A DNA stretch of 64,000 bases from Eumeta japonica (Eukaryota; Arthropoda; Insecta; Lepidoptera; Psychidae), in contig BGZK01001254.1 in assembly GCA_005406025.1 (NCBI GenBank), positions 62,001-126,000 of the forward strand, given 5' to 3'. Made by a program: the position numbers and the translations under genes. Below the pieces are notes generated by a model. It was not told the origin of the DNA and searched no databases. It saw nothing but the letters and a program-made list of their open reading frames with translations. Of the stretch, positions 35,731 to 49,024 are shown one piece after another; position 1 is the stretch's first letter, and the number at the start of each line of letters is the position of its first letter.

Positions 35731-38700
35731 ACTATCATGGTGAACAAAGCGTCATCAGTAGATATAAAAGATGGAGTAATTCATTCCATGATCTTGGCGG
35801 AATTGCAGGGTAAAGTTAGTATATAGAATGTATATTGTTTTTCATCTCTATTGTTTGTTTGTTAGTGGACTATATTTCGGGTTCCGAGTGTTGCGTGAGA
35901 CGTTAACTGTTACTAAAGAATTGTTAACTATTATATAAATAATAGCTGAACAGATTTAGAAACAGTCAAACAGTTGCACGTAGGAATAGTCCTTTCAATA
36001 GTGCTCGTACTGAAGGCGAGAACAAAGCTTTTTGAATACAATTTTGATAGAATGAGAAAATCATTATTAGGTTTCGTACATCTATTCAAACAATTTTGCG
36101 ATCATTGGCTATTAAGTAAGGATTATGACGCAGAAAAAGACATTTTTTTTGCGTATACTGAATAAAAAAAATTAAGTAACTTTTGGTAAAAACATATTAT
36201 TCAGGATGAGAAAAACAAAAACCTTTTAATGATTCTTGTGCTCCTGTTCAGACACATTAAATTTAGGCACTGAGAAGATATTGATGCAATTTTGCTTGAA
36301 CTAAATTTATTCTGACTCAGATAAAAGATTTGAAATACTCATAAATTAATTCAATTGATAATTTAGATACAGCATGCTTGTCGCGCGCGTCGGGCAACAC
36401 GCGGAATCGAAATGAGTATATATAGGAAACGGGACGCACTTGCGGTGGCAAAAAGAAGAGAAAACCTTTCGAAAATAGCAATATAAAAAATATACTATTT
36501 AAGATTTAAAAATTTCATATATTTATTGCATATTGATGTTATGTTATAGAGTTACATATCTATTAATACGTCCATTTTGGTAAAAAAAAACCGCTACATA
36601 GATAATTAAACTCTCATGAAAATGATCTTTCGATTATTAAAACACAAGTTATTTCTAATCAAGATTAAAAGTATACTTTTTGACTCATCCAATTTAGCTC
36701 GCAGTGAGTTCGTGCTGCGCAACCCGCGGCGGTGGCAGCGGTCACAGAAGCGGATCAGGAATTCACATCGAGGGAAAGAATAGGATTGACAGAAGCGAAA
36801 TTTAATTTCTAGGCACATGAGCTAAGCCGAAAGGAAATATTAAAGAAATTATTTTAACAATTGAATTAAGTATTCTCAATACAACACATAATCCTGTAAA
36901 TATATATTGATTTTACAGATGAATAAATTGTTGTTAACATACATCTATGTAAAATACTACACATATTATTGAATAGGTTCAAGTAAGTAGGAGAGTAGGC
37001 TCTGGACTATCAAATTTCCAATGAGAATGAATTGATTGGATATAAGTATTGTCGTCTTAAAACAATTTGTCTTGTTATAAGAATAAACCGAATGGACATA
37101 TTTCAGTGAATAAATTTGAATGACAAAAAAACATGAAAGCGGTTCACACGCGTGAGAGTGTAGGGTATGATTATTTGAAGATCCGTATCGAGTTTAAAAG
37201 TAATTTAAGTTTTATTATTTAGACTTGCTATTTTCAATTTCGACAAATAAAAATACACGGGCGCATTCAAGCACACAGATATCTCTTTAGCTCGCATTGT
37301 ACCTCATCTCATGCTTTATCTTATTCTCTCGACAGTATTACGTTTCATCATATATTCTATCTGATTTTCTCGCAAGCTAAATTCTATAGATGTATATAAA
37401 TGTCTCCTTTTACTGTCGCTTTTTCGTTTCATTGAGTTTCAAATCACAACGGCGCTAAGGAAGTATTCATTTCAAAAATTTTAGATACTGATGTAGAATT
37501 TGATACTGATAATAATATTAAACTGACAATTATCAGTGAAATAATAAAACCTTATTAATCCTCATTATGCCGTATATATCTTAGCACGCAGTAAGTATTT
37601 GCCGTGTGATAAGTGGAAAAGAACGCGAATTTTCGGAGATGTCTTTTAACATAAAATGTGCCTAACAGTCCTTCGTATAATGTATTTATATGATTTTTCT
37701 TAAAAAGTCAGATACGTGCACAATTCGACTGGTCTGTAGTTCCTAATAGACGCCCAGACTCATGGTCGTTTAAGGCTGAAGAGCGCAGCCAACAGATAGC
37801 GGAGCCACGCGGCGGCGTGGCAGTGATTCGTCGCAGGTAATTAGCGGACAGTGCTCCGATGACGTCAGACGTCTAATTCGATTACAACAGAGCAAAGCTG
37901 TTTGTTAGCACGAAATCTAGCGGCGGCGCGCCAAACTGAATAATGCTCCAGGATGTGCAGTAGTTTAGCTCCGGTCGCTTAGTGCTAATAGTTTAGGTTT
38001 ATATGATAATGGTAGGTGCTGTAAGCTCAATCAATAGCACATTTCGACAATAGGGTTTCGATTAGAGATGTCTTCCATTACTTCTCAATTTAATTCAATT
38101 TCCTTAGCGGGGACAATAGAAATCATACATAAAATGGTAGGATAATAATAATATAACCTCACACCTATTTTTCAGAAGGGTATGCAGACACTATAAGATT
38201 TTTACGTAGTACGATCTTGTTGTTGTTAGGAATTTATAGATATTAATTTTAAATTCGATCAGTTAATTTTGTGTTTCATTTGCGGAGATGCATAGCTGTA
38301 GTACAGTAACAACAGACAAACTATATTATATATAGTTATTTAACATGAAACAGCCTTCAATATCATACTAGAAGAATTTAAAAAAAAATCATAAATGTTG
38401 GTACGAAATCTCACATTAAATACATACATACAGGCAAGGTACCTCTTTGGTTTCTCCAATATGGCCAGAGATGACGTAGGTATTACACGTAATGCATGTT
38501 TTCCACTGTATTCCTATGTTTTTGTACTCATTCATCAACATTACAACAAAGTACATTCTGTCTGAATATCCCATATGATACTTAACGATAAGAAATAACG
38601 GAAAATATGAAACAGTAAATGCTTTATGCGATCAATTAGTCAACGGTGATAACGGCACCGCTATTAAAACGTTGATCCTTTCTACATCAATAAAAAACAA

Positions 38701-38913
38701 CATAAACATATAATAGCCAATAACAAACACTCACATATGTTAGAATATACAGGCGCGATTAGCGCTAAGGCTTTGTCATACGTGTATGTACAGTACAGAC
38801 TATTTGCGAAATAGAGCGCCGTAAATGGGACTGCATTGTTAAACGACCTTTAGCGAGGGTATACGAATACAGCTTGTCGACTCAGAGATGTAATAAAAAT
38901 AAGTGTTGTTGTG

Positions 38914-38975
38914 ATTTAACTATATAATAATAAATTAATAATCGTTTATCTATATAATAATAAATTAACATTCGT
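38914..38975. repeat. two-copy 30-bp tandem duplication
   Basis: The word CTATATAATAATAAATTAA occurs at 38920 and again 30 bp later at 38950, with near-identical flanks. It is a small local duplication in AT-rich DNA. Confidence 0.7.
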
Positions 38976-40571
38976 AAAAAGATTGTGCCCGGGTCTGTGC
39001 CACCAGTGGGGTGATTAAACCCGACACAACAACAATATAGGACAACAATTACAGACGAAGGACGATAAATTATTATATAGTATTGAGAAAATAATCAAGT
39101 GCAAATTGAACTCGCGCATCGAGAATTCTGTACCATGAACACGAAAAAAAACATAATTGTCTGCCAACAGTTGAAATGTACATAATGTGAGTGATAAATG
39201 CTGTTTCTGCGACGCTTATTAAAAATAAATAAATAACAGCAGAATAGGCTACCTATCAATAAATAAAAGAGTAAGACTCTATTTTTTATATAAATAATAT
39301 GAGTTTTGTTCACAAGTCCGTAAATTTAATTGGTCAGACTATTCTCGAAATATCTACGCAATACTTTGTTTAGCACATGTTTACAATTAAAGATTGCATG
39401 ACGACATTTTAAGAAATCGTGGCAACGGGTAACCACGCGAGGATTTGGATATCGGATTGAAGTCTTTGAACAATCGATGCTTTCAACAAATTATTGAAGT
39501 GCAATGAAGAGAAAAGTATTTTCGTTGTTTCACAGAACGTTGTCGTTTTAGAGTTAAATTCAATATACACTTTTTTATTTGTTTTAAGGTTTTTTTTTTT
39601 CTTCACCTCAATTCCCGACCTCCAGTTATACGAACAGAAAAATATTACCACAGGAGACATTCTGTCTTCCAATATGGTGTTATTGAAAAACAAACATTTT
39701 AAGTGGATGTACATAATTAAGTTTTAAATTAGTTCTATTCTGCTATTCGGCTAATTCTGCTATTTTGTTTCATTTAAGTGTTTGTTTTATTAACTTTCTC
39801 ATATTTTTATTATTTGCTGGATTTCTTACTACCACGAAAATGAATTTATTAAAAATTTCAATTCACGTTTCCCTAGCATTTGTAAGCTACAGACTAGTGA
39901 CAAATAGACGGATGGAAATCATAGGATCAGTGATATTGTATAGGCACCCTTCAGGTATGGAAAAGTAAGAATCATAAAGCCAGAAAAGCTTTTAATTGTT
40001 TGTTACTGCATTACTCCAAAATAACTATACTGTTTTGACAGGATTTTCAGAGGATTGCTTATTGGCGGATTGCTTTCAGATTTGCTTAACTTCTTAACCT
40101 TAACCTCGAACATAGCTATAAGTTCTTAGGCGCACGTAAACATTTGTGATAAATGTCTTTACTTTTATTTGTTTACAGTCTTTCCTGCAAAACTTGAGAA
40201 TATTTACCAACCAACATCGTGGTGGCGATTTTGATGTCGGAATGCGCGAACTTCGTGGTGTTAATTTTGATGTTGGTGTGCGCACGCATCGTAAGAATTG
40301 ACTCTCATCATTTTTCCCTAACACATCAAAAAAAGTATCACTACAAAAATCTTGATATCTAAAACTATGTACAGTTTACAGAACTATGTCCGTCAACGAC
40401 GGTTTATGGTGTATATATTTAGCTTCCCTATAAAATTTATTTAAATTATTGTAACATGAAATTTTTTCTATTCTTTGTAATTGTAAAATGAATTAGAAAT
40501 TTATTTTATTTAGATCCCCATGAAGACTATTGGGATCATCAACAGTAATTTTATTTTTGTATTGCATTTAC

Positions 40572-40579
<8 letters not shown>

Positions 40580-40620
<41 letters not shown>
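40580..40620. repeat. (AT)n microsatellite
   Basis: About 20 uninterrupted AT dinucleotides. Confidence 0.95.
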
Positions 40621-40624
<4 letters not shown>

Positions 40625-43439
40625 TAATATTGTACATACGCCTCTTTTTGAAACAAGAAGATTAAATAAGTTGATACAGACATAAGGGTAAGCACAAACG
40701 TAAAAAATAGGTGGACGAAGAATTATTAAGTAACAGTCTATGGCGTTGCTTAATATTTCTTCGCTATTAAAATAAGCAATCGATAGATGTAAGAAAGTTG
40801 AGATCAGCCAAGGCGTCCGAGAGATTTCGCGGATGGAACATTTTCATAGAATGAAAAAATATCGTCTAGCATACTCGGAGATGTGATGTCCGATCGGGTT
40901 GTGACGTAATGTTAAATAACTTGTAATCTTGTTTAATAAATAGGTTACGATATAAAAAAAAATATTTTTCAAATCCAATTGGTAGTTCTAGGATTAACAA
41001 AGTTCAAACAAAAGAAAAAAAAAAACAAACCCTTCAGCTTTATATATTAGTATAAAAGTTATAGATTGGCTTACTTTGGTGGCATTAATCTTTGCTTAAG
41101 ATATTCTGTTTACTTATTTTTTACCTTCAAGGAGGAAGTAAATACAAAATTTGTGGGATTATATTTTAAAAAACGCTTATGTAATAAATCTACAGTAAAA
41201 AATCCGTTACATATTCACACATTTCCTCAAATTCAGGCCGGGAACGTCGAAATGATTTGAATTATAAAGTGAGAAGCGAGTGCATGCATTAGAGTGCATA
41301 AAATACCTCGGCCATGCAAATGAGGGCGAAGGAAGAGAAGATTTTAAGGCCAACTTACACCTGCTTTTGATGTCCGTATAATTTTGTATATATTAAACGA
41401 TTAGGCAAGTGTTCAAGAAATTTCCTTTTTTTGGTATCAGTTGGTTTTGAGTTTAAGCCTATATTATATTATAATTGAAGTACAAAAGGATATTTCCGTT
41501 GATAATCTAAGTTAATATCAGATAATAATGTTGGCTTTATAATTATACCTAAAAGCTGATAATTTCCATTTCTCAGATTATTACATTTGAACATTTTTAA
41601 TTAAACCATTCCTTATTACAAAATTAACAAAGCGTTTGAACTCTCTTCTCGCGTGGGAGCTATATAATCTTTGTTCATTTCAGGTCATTCACTGGTTTCA
41701 TTTTCGTCGATTTAACATAAATCGAGCCAGTATTCTACAGGCTCCTATATTCCGAGCCCATATTCTGTAAATGTTCTTAGAGAAACTAAAACACTTTTAA
41801 TGTTTACCCACGTATATAAAAATAACACAAGTTTATTTTTTATTTAAATTGAAGTAATTTTTACAGCGTTACGTGAATGTTATAACGAACGTCCAATCAA
41901 ATAGATAAGAACCCGTATTTGCAATGTAACAATATTTAGCACGGACCCGGACTAGCCACAAAGTTATCGCGATTAATAATTATGTCGAAGGGCGTGCCTA
42001 AACTACCGAAACAACGAGACCGGCCAATAACACTGATTCCATTAAACAACACTCAAATAGAGATAGACAGCGGGCCGAGTTAAACTTTTACAATAACCCA
42101 GTGACCGTTACTCAAACTACGCGAGGCTTTGTTCCCAAAACACGAAACTAATTTATTCCATCTCGGCATACCATTACGACGGACCGAATAATCGAAGACC
42201 AAATTATAAATGCGTAATAACGGTCAAGTCAGAGTTCAAAGATTAGGGCAGCGGGCAACCCCTTCATCGAGCGCGCGGCCAAAAGGTGAAGAAGCTCCAA
42301 AGCGAAAGGGTCCGCCGCTACCGCGCACTCGCCCGGCGCTCGGCGCACCGCGACACGAACGCATAATTACAGCGTTACGGTCCTACATATTGAACTTAAA
42401 TATTCGACACTTTATTGAAATAATCTACTCGTACACTACTTACATCTAAATATTAAGTCGTAATGTGCTTAAAATGTCAACACACGTCGCGTCGATACGA
42501 TATCGATTCGCCGGCTGAGACGCACTCAGAGCGTGTCGCGTGCGGAGCCGCTAATGGATATTGATGGCGGCGGGGCGGCCACTAATTAACTGCTCACACA
42601 CCGGCACTGACCACTACACAAATATAATTTTCATCGATCTCGGCTAGCAGTGCGACATCTACCGCTACGCGTGGAATATATGAGAGCTCACTCGGGTCCG
42701 AAACGTCGGAGGCACGCAATGACATCATTGGCATCCTAAATTAAGATGTGACGGAGTCGGCGGAGGCGAGGGTTGGGGCGCTGGCCGGTGACGCACGTAC
42801 GAGTACAAACAATAACACAATCGAATTAGAAGCGGCGACTGGCATCAATCACGGGCGAGGGGCGCGGGCGGCGCCGGCGCGACACCGGACTTCAATTAGC
42901 CTTCATGGCGTTGACCGTTGTCAAGTCTGCTCCGAGGGACACTCGACCCACTTACCCAGCTCTGGTGGCGTCCACGAAAAAGCGCGCAAGCAATTAACAC
43001 GTAGACCATCCCATGAACTGCGTTCTGAATCATTACCTTCTATGTTATCTTTACTTTCTAAACCCTGTATCTGTTTAATCTCTCTTCTACATGAATAAAA
43101 CAGTCATTTGTCTGTGTATTGTCTTTGTAGTTATAATCCGATTAATGGATTTGGATGCGACTTTCACCGACAATTACAAATTTATTAAAGATTTATGCGT
43201 ACAAAATACATCGATTTTGGCATAAAATTCGACATAGATTTAGTGTATATTATGTAAAACAAACACCATATTTAATAAATTTTTGCATGCGGTTTCACCC
43301 ACGAGACCCGACTCTGTCATACTTAATCTGTATATTTTGAAGTAATTAATTTCTTTGTTTCATGTTAAAAAATGTTTCTTTTTAGTATTGACTAGATATT
43401 GTTCACAATTATGTTAAAGGGGGACAAAGGTCGGTACCG
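40621..43439. other. noncoding DNA with a large balanced/CpG-rich block at 41930-43000
   Basis: 40621-41900 is AT-rich and unremarkable. 41930-43000 is the longest stretch of balanced to CpG-rich composition in the window, with cores at 42230-42360 and 42480-42560 and around 42740-43000. The frame at 42748-43098 (116 codons) is low complexity without a domain. The block reads like a regulatory region rather than coding sequence. Confidence 0.4.
41955..41968 (+). promoter_or_regulatory. shared motif GCCACAAAGTTATC, copy 1
   Basis: This 14-mer occurs here and again at 44490-44503, each time inside a GC-elevated block. It combines ACAAAG (TCF/Sox-like) with TTATC (GATA-like). AATAATTA-type words follow this copy closely. 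The regulatory role is inferred. Confidence 0.3.
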
Positions 43440-43640
43440 CAATTATCGGGATTGAATTGTAGAGCAGGATCGAGATCTGAATCGAGAGCAGGACCGGAAT
43501 CTGTAATCGAGAACGGGTCCGAAAACAGAATTTACAATGAAACTGGAGTTAGAAGGTAGAATGAGATCAGAAACTGATTAGAATTGACAAAACGAGACTA
43601 GAATCCATACGTATCTAGATTCCAATCTAGATATAAAATC
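43440..43640 (-). repeat. degenerate hexamer array, inverted orientation
   Basis: Worn GGATCGAGATCTGAATCGAG and ACCGGAATCTGTAATCGAGA words form a purine-rich array, the reverse complement of those at 271-615 and 56765-56965. Confidence 0.5.
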
Positions 43641-44489
43641 TGCAATTTAAAATCTGAATATAAAAGATGAAGAAATTTATTCTACATCTATGTGAGCAAA
43701 TGCTAGGCGTTTAATACCAAAATAATAATTGACCAAGTGCCATTCCGATTTGTGTGCATAAATTTTTGTGTTTAAGACTTTTCTTTGCTCAACTCTTTTC
43801 TCTCATTTCGCTTCTTGGCTATACAAATGCAAAAAAGAAAAAAAATATATTGTAATCCAAAATTACCCAAACAGAAATACTTGGAGATATTCCTTACAAT
43901 TTCCTACATGTCTTTTATCCTGATTTTTGCCACAATGTTGTGTGTTAAAGAATCAATAAAATTTAATAATCTCTAAAAAAATTTGTGGAAAATTTAAAAT
44001 TTACTATTATATAAATATCCTTTTCTATTCGATATATTAAACTAATTTTTTTTTATTATGAAATGTAATATTTCAGTTTTCATAAAAAATATTACCTATA
44101 TACCTATATCTATTTATTTTTTAATTATTACTTGTGCTACAAGAGCGCGCTACTAGTCAAAGTTCTAGATTCTAAGTAGACGAAAAGCAACCTATAGGTT
44201 TTAGGTGGTGGATAAATGTCGATATTTGGAATACTCTAAGTCGATCCACAACGTTTATATTGCAAACCGTGAGCGGCGGGACCGTGCGCAAAATAAAACT
44301 GGAATCTCATAACACTTGCAGGTGGATAATTTTATACAGGGCAGCCGGCGTGACGGACGCAACGATAAAATATTACTCAATTAAAACGTACATTCTCGGC
44401 CGGCCTTCGCTTTCGAGGCGAATTTGCACCAGATAATGTATTATTATCGTAAGTCACGCGACAGCGGTCGCCGCGGCGTTGCCGTGCGC

Positions 44490-44503
44490 GCCACAAAGTT
44501 ATC
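44490..44503 (+). promoter_or_regulatory. shared motif GCCACAAAGTTATC, copy 2
   Basis: Exact second copy of the 14-mer at 41955-41968, in a CpG-rich block (about 44260-44780). The flanks of the two copies are not alike, so the match is not part of a longer repeat. Confidence 0.3.
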
Positions 44504-45780
44504 TCCACCTATAAATTACTTTTAAAATTAACAGGAGTTTATGCGAGCGAAAATGCAGACGCGAGTCCACGGCGAGTACCTCTTCCGTTACGCTCAGCTG
44601 CCGCACGGCGGTGGTCCGTGCTGCAGCGCGAGCGACCGCAAATAGGTCGTCGCGGATTGAGTGACACACGTATCGACACCCGCCGCGGGCCGCCCGCGTC
44701 GGGTTTCTAAATATGTGCAAGCCGATATTGTTGTAATCGCGGTACGTTTCGCAAGTCGATGCAGTGCTTACTGTCGCAGATTTTGTGAAATTTGTGGTTT
44801 ACCGCGCTCGTTCGCATTCGGCGTCCATTAATGCTCTATGAAATACTTCATGTTGCTTGTACTGTTAGATGTCCCAGATTGACGTTCCATTAGGTGAAGC
44901 AGATAGCATTGGCCTACATTTTACTCATCGTATTTAATATCGCACAGTGGTCTTTTCAGCGTTATTAAATATTTTTTTGCTTTAACAAAAATTTCAATAG
45001 TCATAATTCCAATAGATAGGTTAAGCAAATTAATAATGTTAAACGCTTTTCAACGATCTCTTTTTAATACATTTTTATTTAATAGTTAATTTTATCAGTC
45101 AATGCTATAATAGAAATCACTTTAAAATTCGAAGTTTGTTCTCAGAGTTAAACTCAGAGTTAAAAGTTGCTTTTTACCAATAGCGAGTCTAAAAGAAAAC
45201 TGTGGAATAGGCCTTTATATAACTGAAACGCAGAAAATAAATATGAAAGGCACTGTTACGTGCACCATTGTCTATATTTATTTCAAAATATGTATTGTTA
45301 TTGTAGTTGTTTGTTCGTATTTGTCCAAATTGAAAAATAAGGAATTTGCCAAATGCGCGTCGGGTCAAGCGCAGTTCAGTGTTCCGTAGATGCCCGTCAC
45401 AATATGCAGACTTAGAAGGAGGCTGTGTTAAGAATGTCATGATTTTAACTTTCCATAATTTTTCATGGTACATAAACCTTTTACTGTACATAATATATAC
45501 TGTACATGTGATACATAAACCATTTGCTACCTGTTTTACACAACTAATAATATCAAATTTTGCTTTTTATTTCTATAAATATATTTTATAAGTTGGTCAA
45601 CTATTACTCGTTAACTTGTAAAGTTTAATCGGCTTTGACAGTTTTCCTTTTGACTTCATTATATACACTAATGCCGTGAATTTTTCCAAATATCCAAGAA
45701 TAACCATTTATCTGCAGTGGCGACAACGACACACTTAATTCTAAGAAAAAAATGCCATTTAAAGCTTAATATTTCTCAAA

Positions 45781-45866
45781 AGGGACGCAAAATCGCAAAC
45801 AGACAGACAGACGGACATGGTGAAACTTTAAGGGTTCGTTGTTGACTACGAAACCGTACAAAATTG
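45781..45866 (-). repeat. dispersed repeat head fragment
   Basis: Read on the minus strand it gives GTACGGTTTCGTAGTCAACA, then ATGTCCGTCTGTCTGTCTGT. This head type, with a GTCCGTCTGTC run, also occurs at about 28631-28705 and 59940-60015 in related but distinct wording. Confidence 0.5.
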
Positions 45867-47033
45867 TAAACTATAGGTATAAGAACTCCACAAACAATAA
45901 TATTTATATAGAGTGTTATGAGAAACACAAACCACGAATAACTAAACAGGTGGACAAAGGATTAAAGTTAACATCGAATTAACAGCCACTAGAGGTAGCT
46001 GTGTTCCAGAAGACATGACACCTATGAACGGTAGTTTGACATTAATTGACATACACTGAGATGTATCGTCTATTAATAGATGTCCTTGGTCAAATTAATG
46101 GCGAGAACGTAAGTGCGAGGACGCTTAATCATTTATATTAAAATTTAAAACCTTTTAAATGAGAATTTTAAATAAGAATATGATACAATTTTGCGAGGCA
46201 TTAATTTTTTTTAGTGCAGGTATTTAGGAATTCAAATTTAATTATAATATCGTTTTAAATCACTCATACTGGAATCAACTTAGTATATTAATTAACAATA
46301 TCCCGATATAGACACATTAGAAAACGACGTTAATGACTTTAAAATCAGCAAGTATGTAATGTAGTATTTTTTTTTGTACGTTAGAAGTACATTTTCGTCC
46401 CTTTATACAATTGTGTTTAAATTACCTCAAACCTCTTTCCATGTGTTAAATATAGCGAGCAGAATTAGTCTCCACATCTTGAGGTTTGCACTTTTTGTAC
46501 CTTAAGTAATATTTCCAATTAAAGATCGTTAGTTTGAGAAAACGTTATTCGAGATTTGGCGGATTGAATTGCGGCGATTAAATTATGCGGTAGAATCAGT
46601 TTAAGCCAAGTATAATCGAATATAATACACGTACTTCCTAGATTCATAATAATATAGTTCATTTCGAGCAACCGTGAAAGCGGAACGTAAGCATAAAGCG
46701 TAAACATAGCTAGTGAGCTACTCGAAAACAAATGGTTGATTTCAGGGAATTCGAAATTAAGAGAACGAACGAAGAAAATGTATACATTATAGCCAAATAA
46801 ATATATTTTGTGTGCTAAATGTAGTCAAGATTTGTGAACTTTTAGCTATAGAGTTGTGACGATTAAAATAGAGCTAATTCTAGCTCTTTCTAATTTTGCC
46901 ATTTCCTGATGAAACTACTTTTTTTCTATATTTTTAATAGTTAACAAGAATGTTAAACTTGGACTCACTTAGGGATTTAAGCATTTTTTAAGATCACAAT
47001 TATGAAGATATTTGGCTAAATATTATAAATTAA

Positions 47034-47185
47034 GCTAGCTTTTGTTTGCGGCTTTATCCCCGTCGATAAAGGACTATGATTGAAATTTTGACCTTTATTA
47101 AAATTTCGATCCTAAATTCATTACCAATCCAAATATCGATCCTATTCCCGATTTTAATCCCTCTCGCTTTCCTTTGTCATGACGG
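47034..47185 (+). repeat. dispersed repeat: head plus short hexamer array
   Basis: The head GCTAGCTTTTGTTTGCGGCT is followed after a short spacer by CGATCCTAAATTC, CGATCCTATTCCCGATTTT and similar words. It has the same organisation as 271-615 and 61947-62071. Confidence 0.5.
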
Positions 47186-48297
47186 GGTTAGGCCCGATAA
47201 AGTCGGGTCGCGAGTGCCAATAAAGAAATCAAACAGGAGACAGAGAAAGTGTATTATGTAAATAAATATCAAAGGACTTAATAAAATGGGTAGTGAGTGG
47301 AAGCGGAACTAACCTATAGAAATAAATAATGAAGAATGCATAGTATAGTGATTCCACGATCCATTCCTCATTATTTAATTCATAAAATAAACTAGATAGT
47401 AATTGCATGTTTTGTCTGTCATTTAAAATATGTTCGGACAATAATTTAGTTTAATAAGGTCCACTTACTATTATTGGCGTTAACTTCATCACTTGCACCA
47501 TTATCTGATTGTTAAAATTGATAAAAGATTTTGTTCAAGATCAGAATCAAAGTAGCTAAGGGAATTAAACGTATACTCAGTTTACAGTATACTTTTTTTA
47601 CATTTTGTCGAGAAATTCGTATCAAGAATACAAATTTTGTTAGAGCACGGTTTACACAATTGTTTCCTTGCAAATCCTTAAAAAGGTAAAGGCAACCATT
47701 TTTCACTTACAAATGAAAACTCTTGGATCCCCTCCGTCGATGTGAATGTAACAAAAAGTAAGTGCTCAAACGAAATTCGCACAAAGACACCCATCCACCT
47801 CTGGCTCGAGCGCCCGCCGCATAATACATAAGTACAACAAAGCGACACGCATTTCGTGACGAAACCCGATTAGTTGGAGTTTGATTAAGCCTTTTGGAAA
47901 TTCCATTATTATACTCGGGCTCTGTAGTACTAATTCGAATATAATACCGCTTCGACGTATAAATAACGACCTAGGTCAATTTATACTTTAGGAGTACTTT
48001 AGGTACCCTCTTGTTATAATTACGAGACTCTGAAACTCAATCGCGTTTCGCGGTTGAGGATTAGAAGTGCTCTTTTGTACTTACATTCAAATAAGGTAAG
48101 GTTGGAATGAATAAAATTCCGAGAAACTTTTCAACAGGTGCCCCTATTACAAAATAAAGTGACAGATAAGTCGCAATCGGCTTAAGTACGTCATTTTTAG
48201 AAATAAACTGGTGCCATAGGGATTTGATCTGTTTGGCTATGTTGACTTTAACAACCTATAGATCAGGGTGAGAAATTTATAAATCAGAATATGCATG

Positions 48298-48299
<2 letters not shown>

Positions 48300-48349
<50 letters not shown>
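48300..48349. repeat. (AT)n microsatellite
   Basis: About 25 uninterrupted AT dinucleotides. Confidence 0.95.
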
Positions 48350-48352
<3 letters not shown>

Positions 48353-49024
48353 GGGCCCGAAAACCTTCAAGTACTTTTCATTAGTGCTAGATTTGCCATG
48401 ATAATATTAATTTCTTAGTAAAAACTAAAAACGCTACATATTTTAGAAATTTCTAGTGAAAAAATACATTAATAAATTATGTTAAAATACATAATAATTT
48501 TAATATTTTGCTCATAGGCTCATCGCTTTAGTTCCGTCTCAAGTATTATAGAATAAATGTATTACATGCAGTTCATGGCGAGAAACGCTCGTCATTTGCC
48601 GCGCTTCTTGGCGTGACGTCAGTCTATGACAACAAAAAACTAACCTACAAACAAATTATTGAAGTACTGTGCAGTTGGTTTTGTATTTTACGATTATCAT
48701 GGAACAAGTCAAAAAACCAACTTACAAATATTCTATTGTGCCTATGTTTAAAAATACAATAACTAATGCACTCGATAAAGTGTTATTTCTTGTACCGAGA
48801 ATTTACAATAAAGTTCACAAAGCCGATGTAACGCTATGTTGACATATACTGTAACGTCACACATGACTACCGCTTTTGATCAAATCATCTAACCAATGAC
48901 GTTGCCTTTCAAATACTTTAAATTTCCCACATTGTTTTGCACATTTTAATAATTATTTTGTTAACAAATGTTGAACCAAAAAAGTTTACAAAAAAATATT
49001 TAACCTTTACTTGGTTCAGACGAA
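48350..49024. other. noncoding stretch
   Basis: No gene or repeat recognised. Some of the sequence just before 49025 may be the lost 5' part of the mariner relic that follows, but I could not read transposase residues in it. Confidence 0.4.

Larger units (their letters stand above)
33719..40579. other. long AT-rich noncoding stretch
   Basis: No gene supported. Small CpG-rich patches lie at about 34560-34745, 36695-36770 and 37780-37950. The frames at 34556-34798, 35433-35813 and 39409-39727 show no domains, and the second runs through repeat sequence. The rest is featureless AT-rich DNA. Confidence 0.45.
43641..48299. other. AT-rich noncoding DNA with one CpG-rich block at 44260-44780
   Basis: Apart from the block (which holds a copy of the shared 14-mer) and two repeat fragments (45781-45866, 47034-47185), I see nothing recognisable. 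All frames are short and lack domains. Confidence 0.45.

Noticed and set aside
42748..43098. 116-codon plus-strand frame
   Set aside because: Low-complexity Ala/Arg-rich start in CpG-rich DNA, no domain, no convincing splice context.
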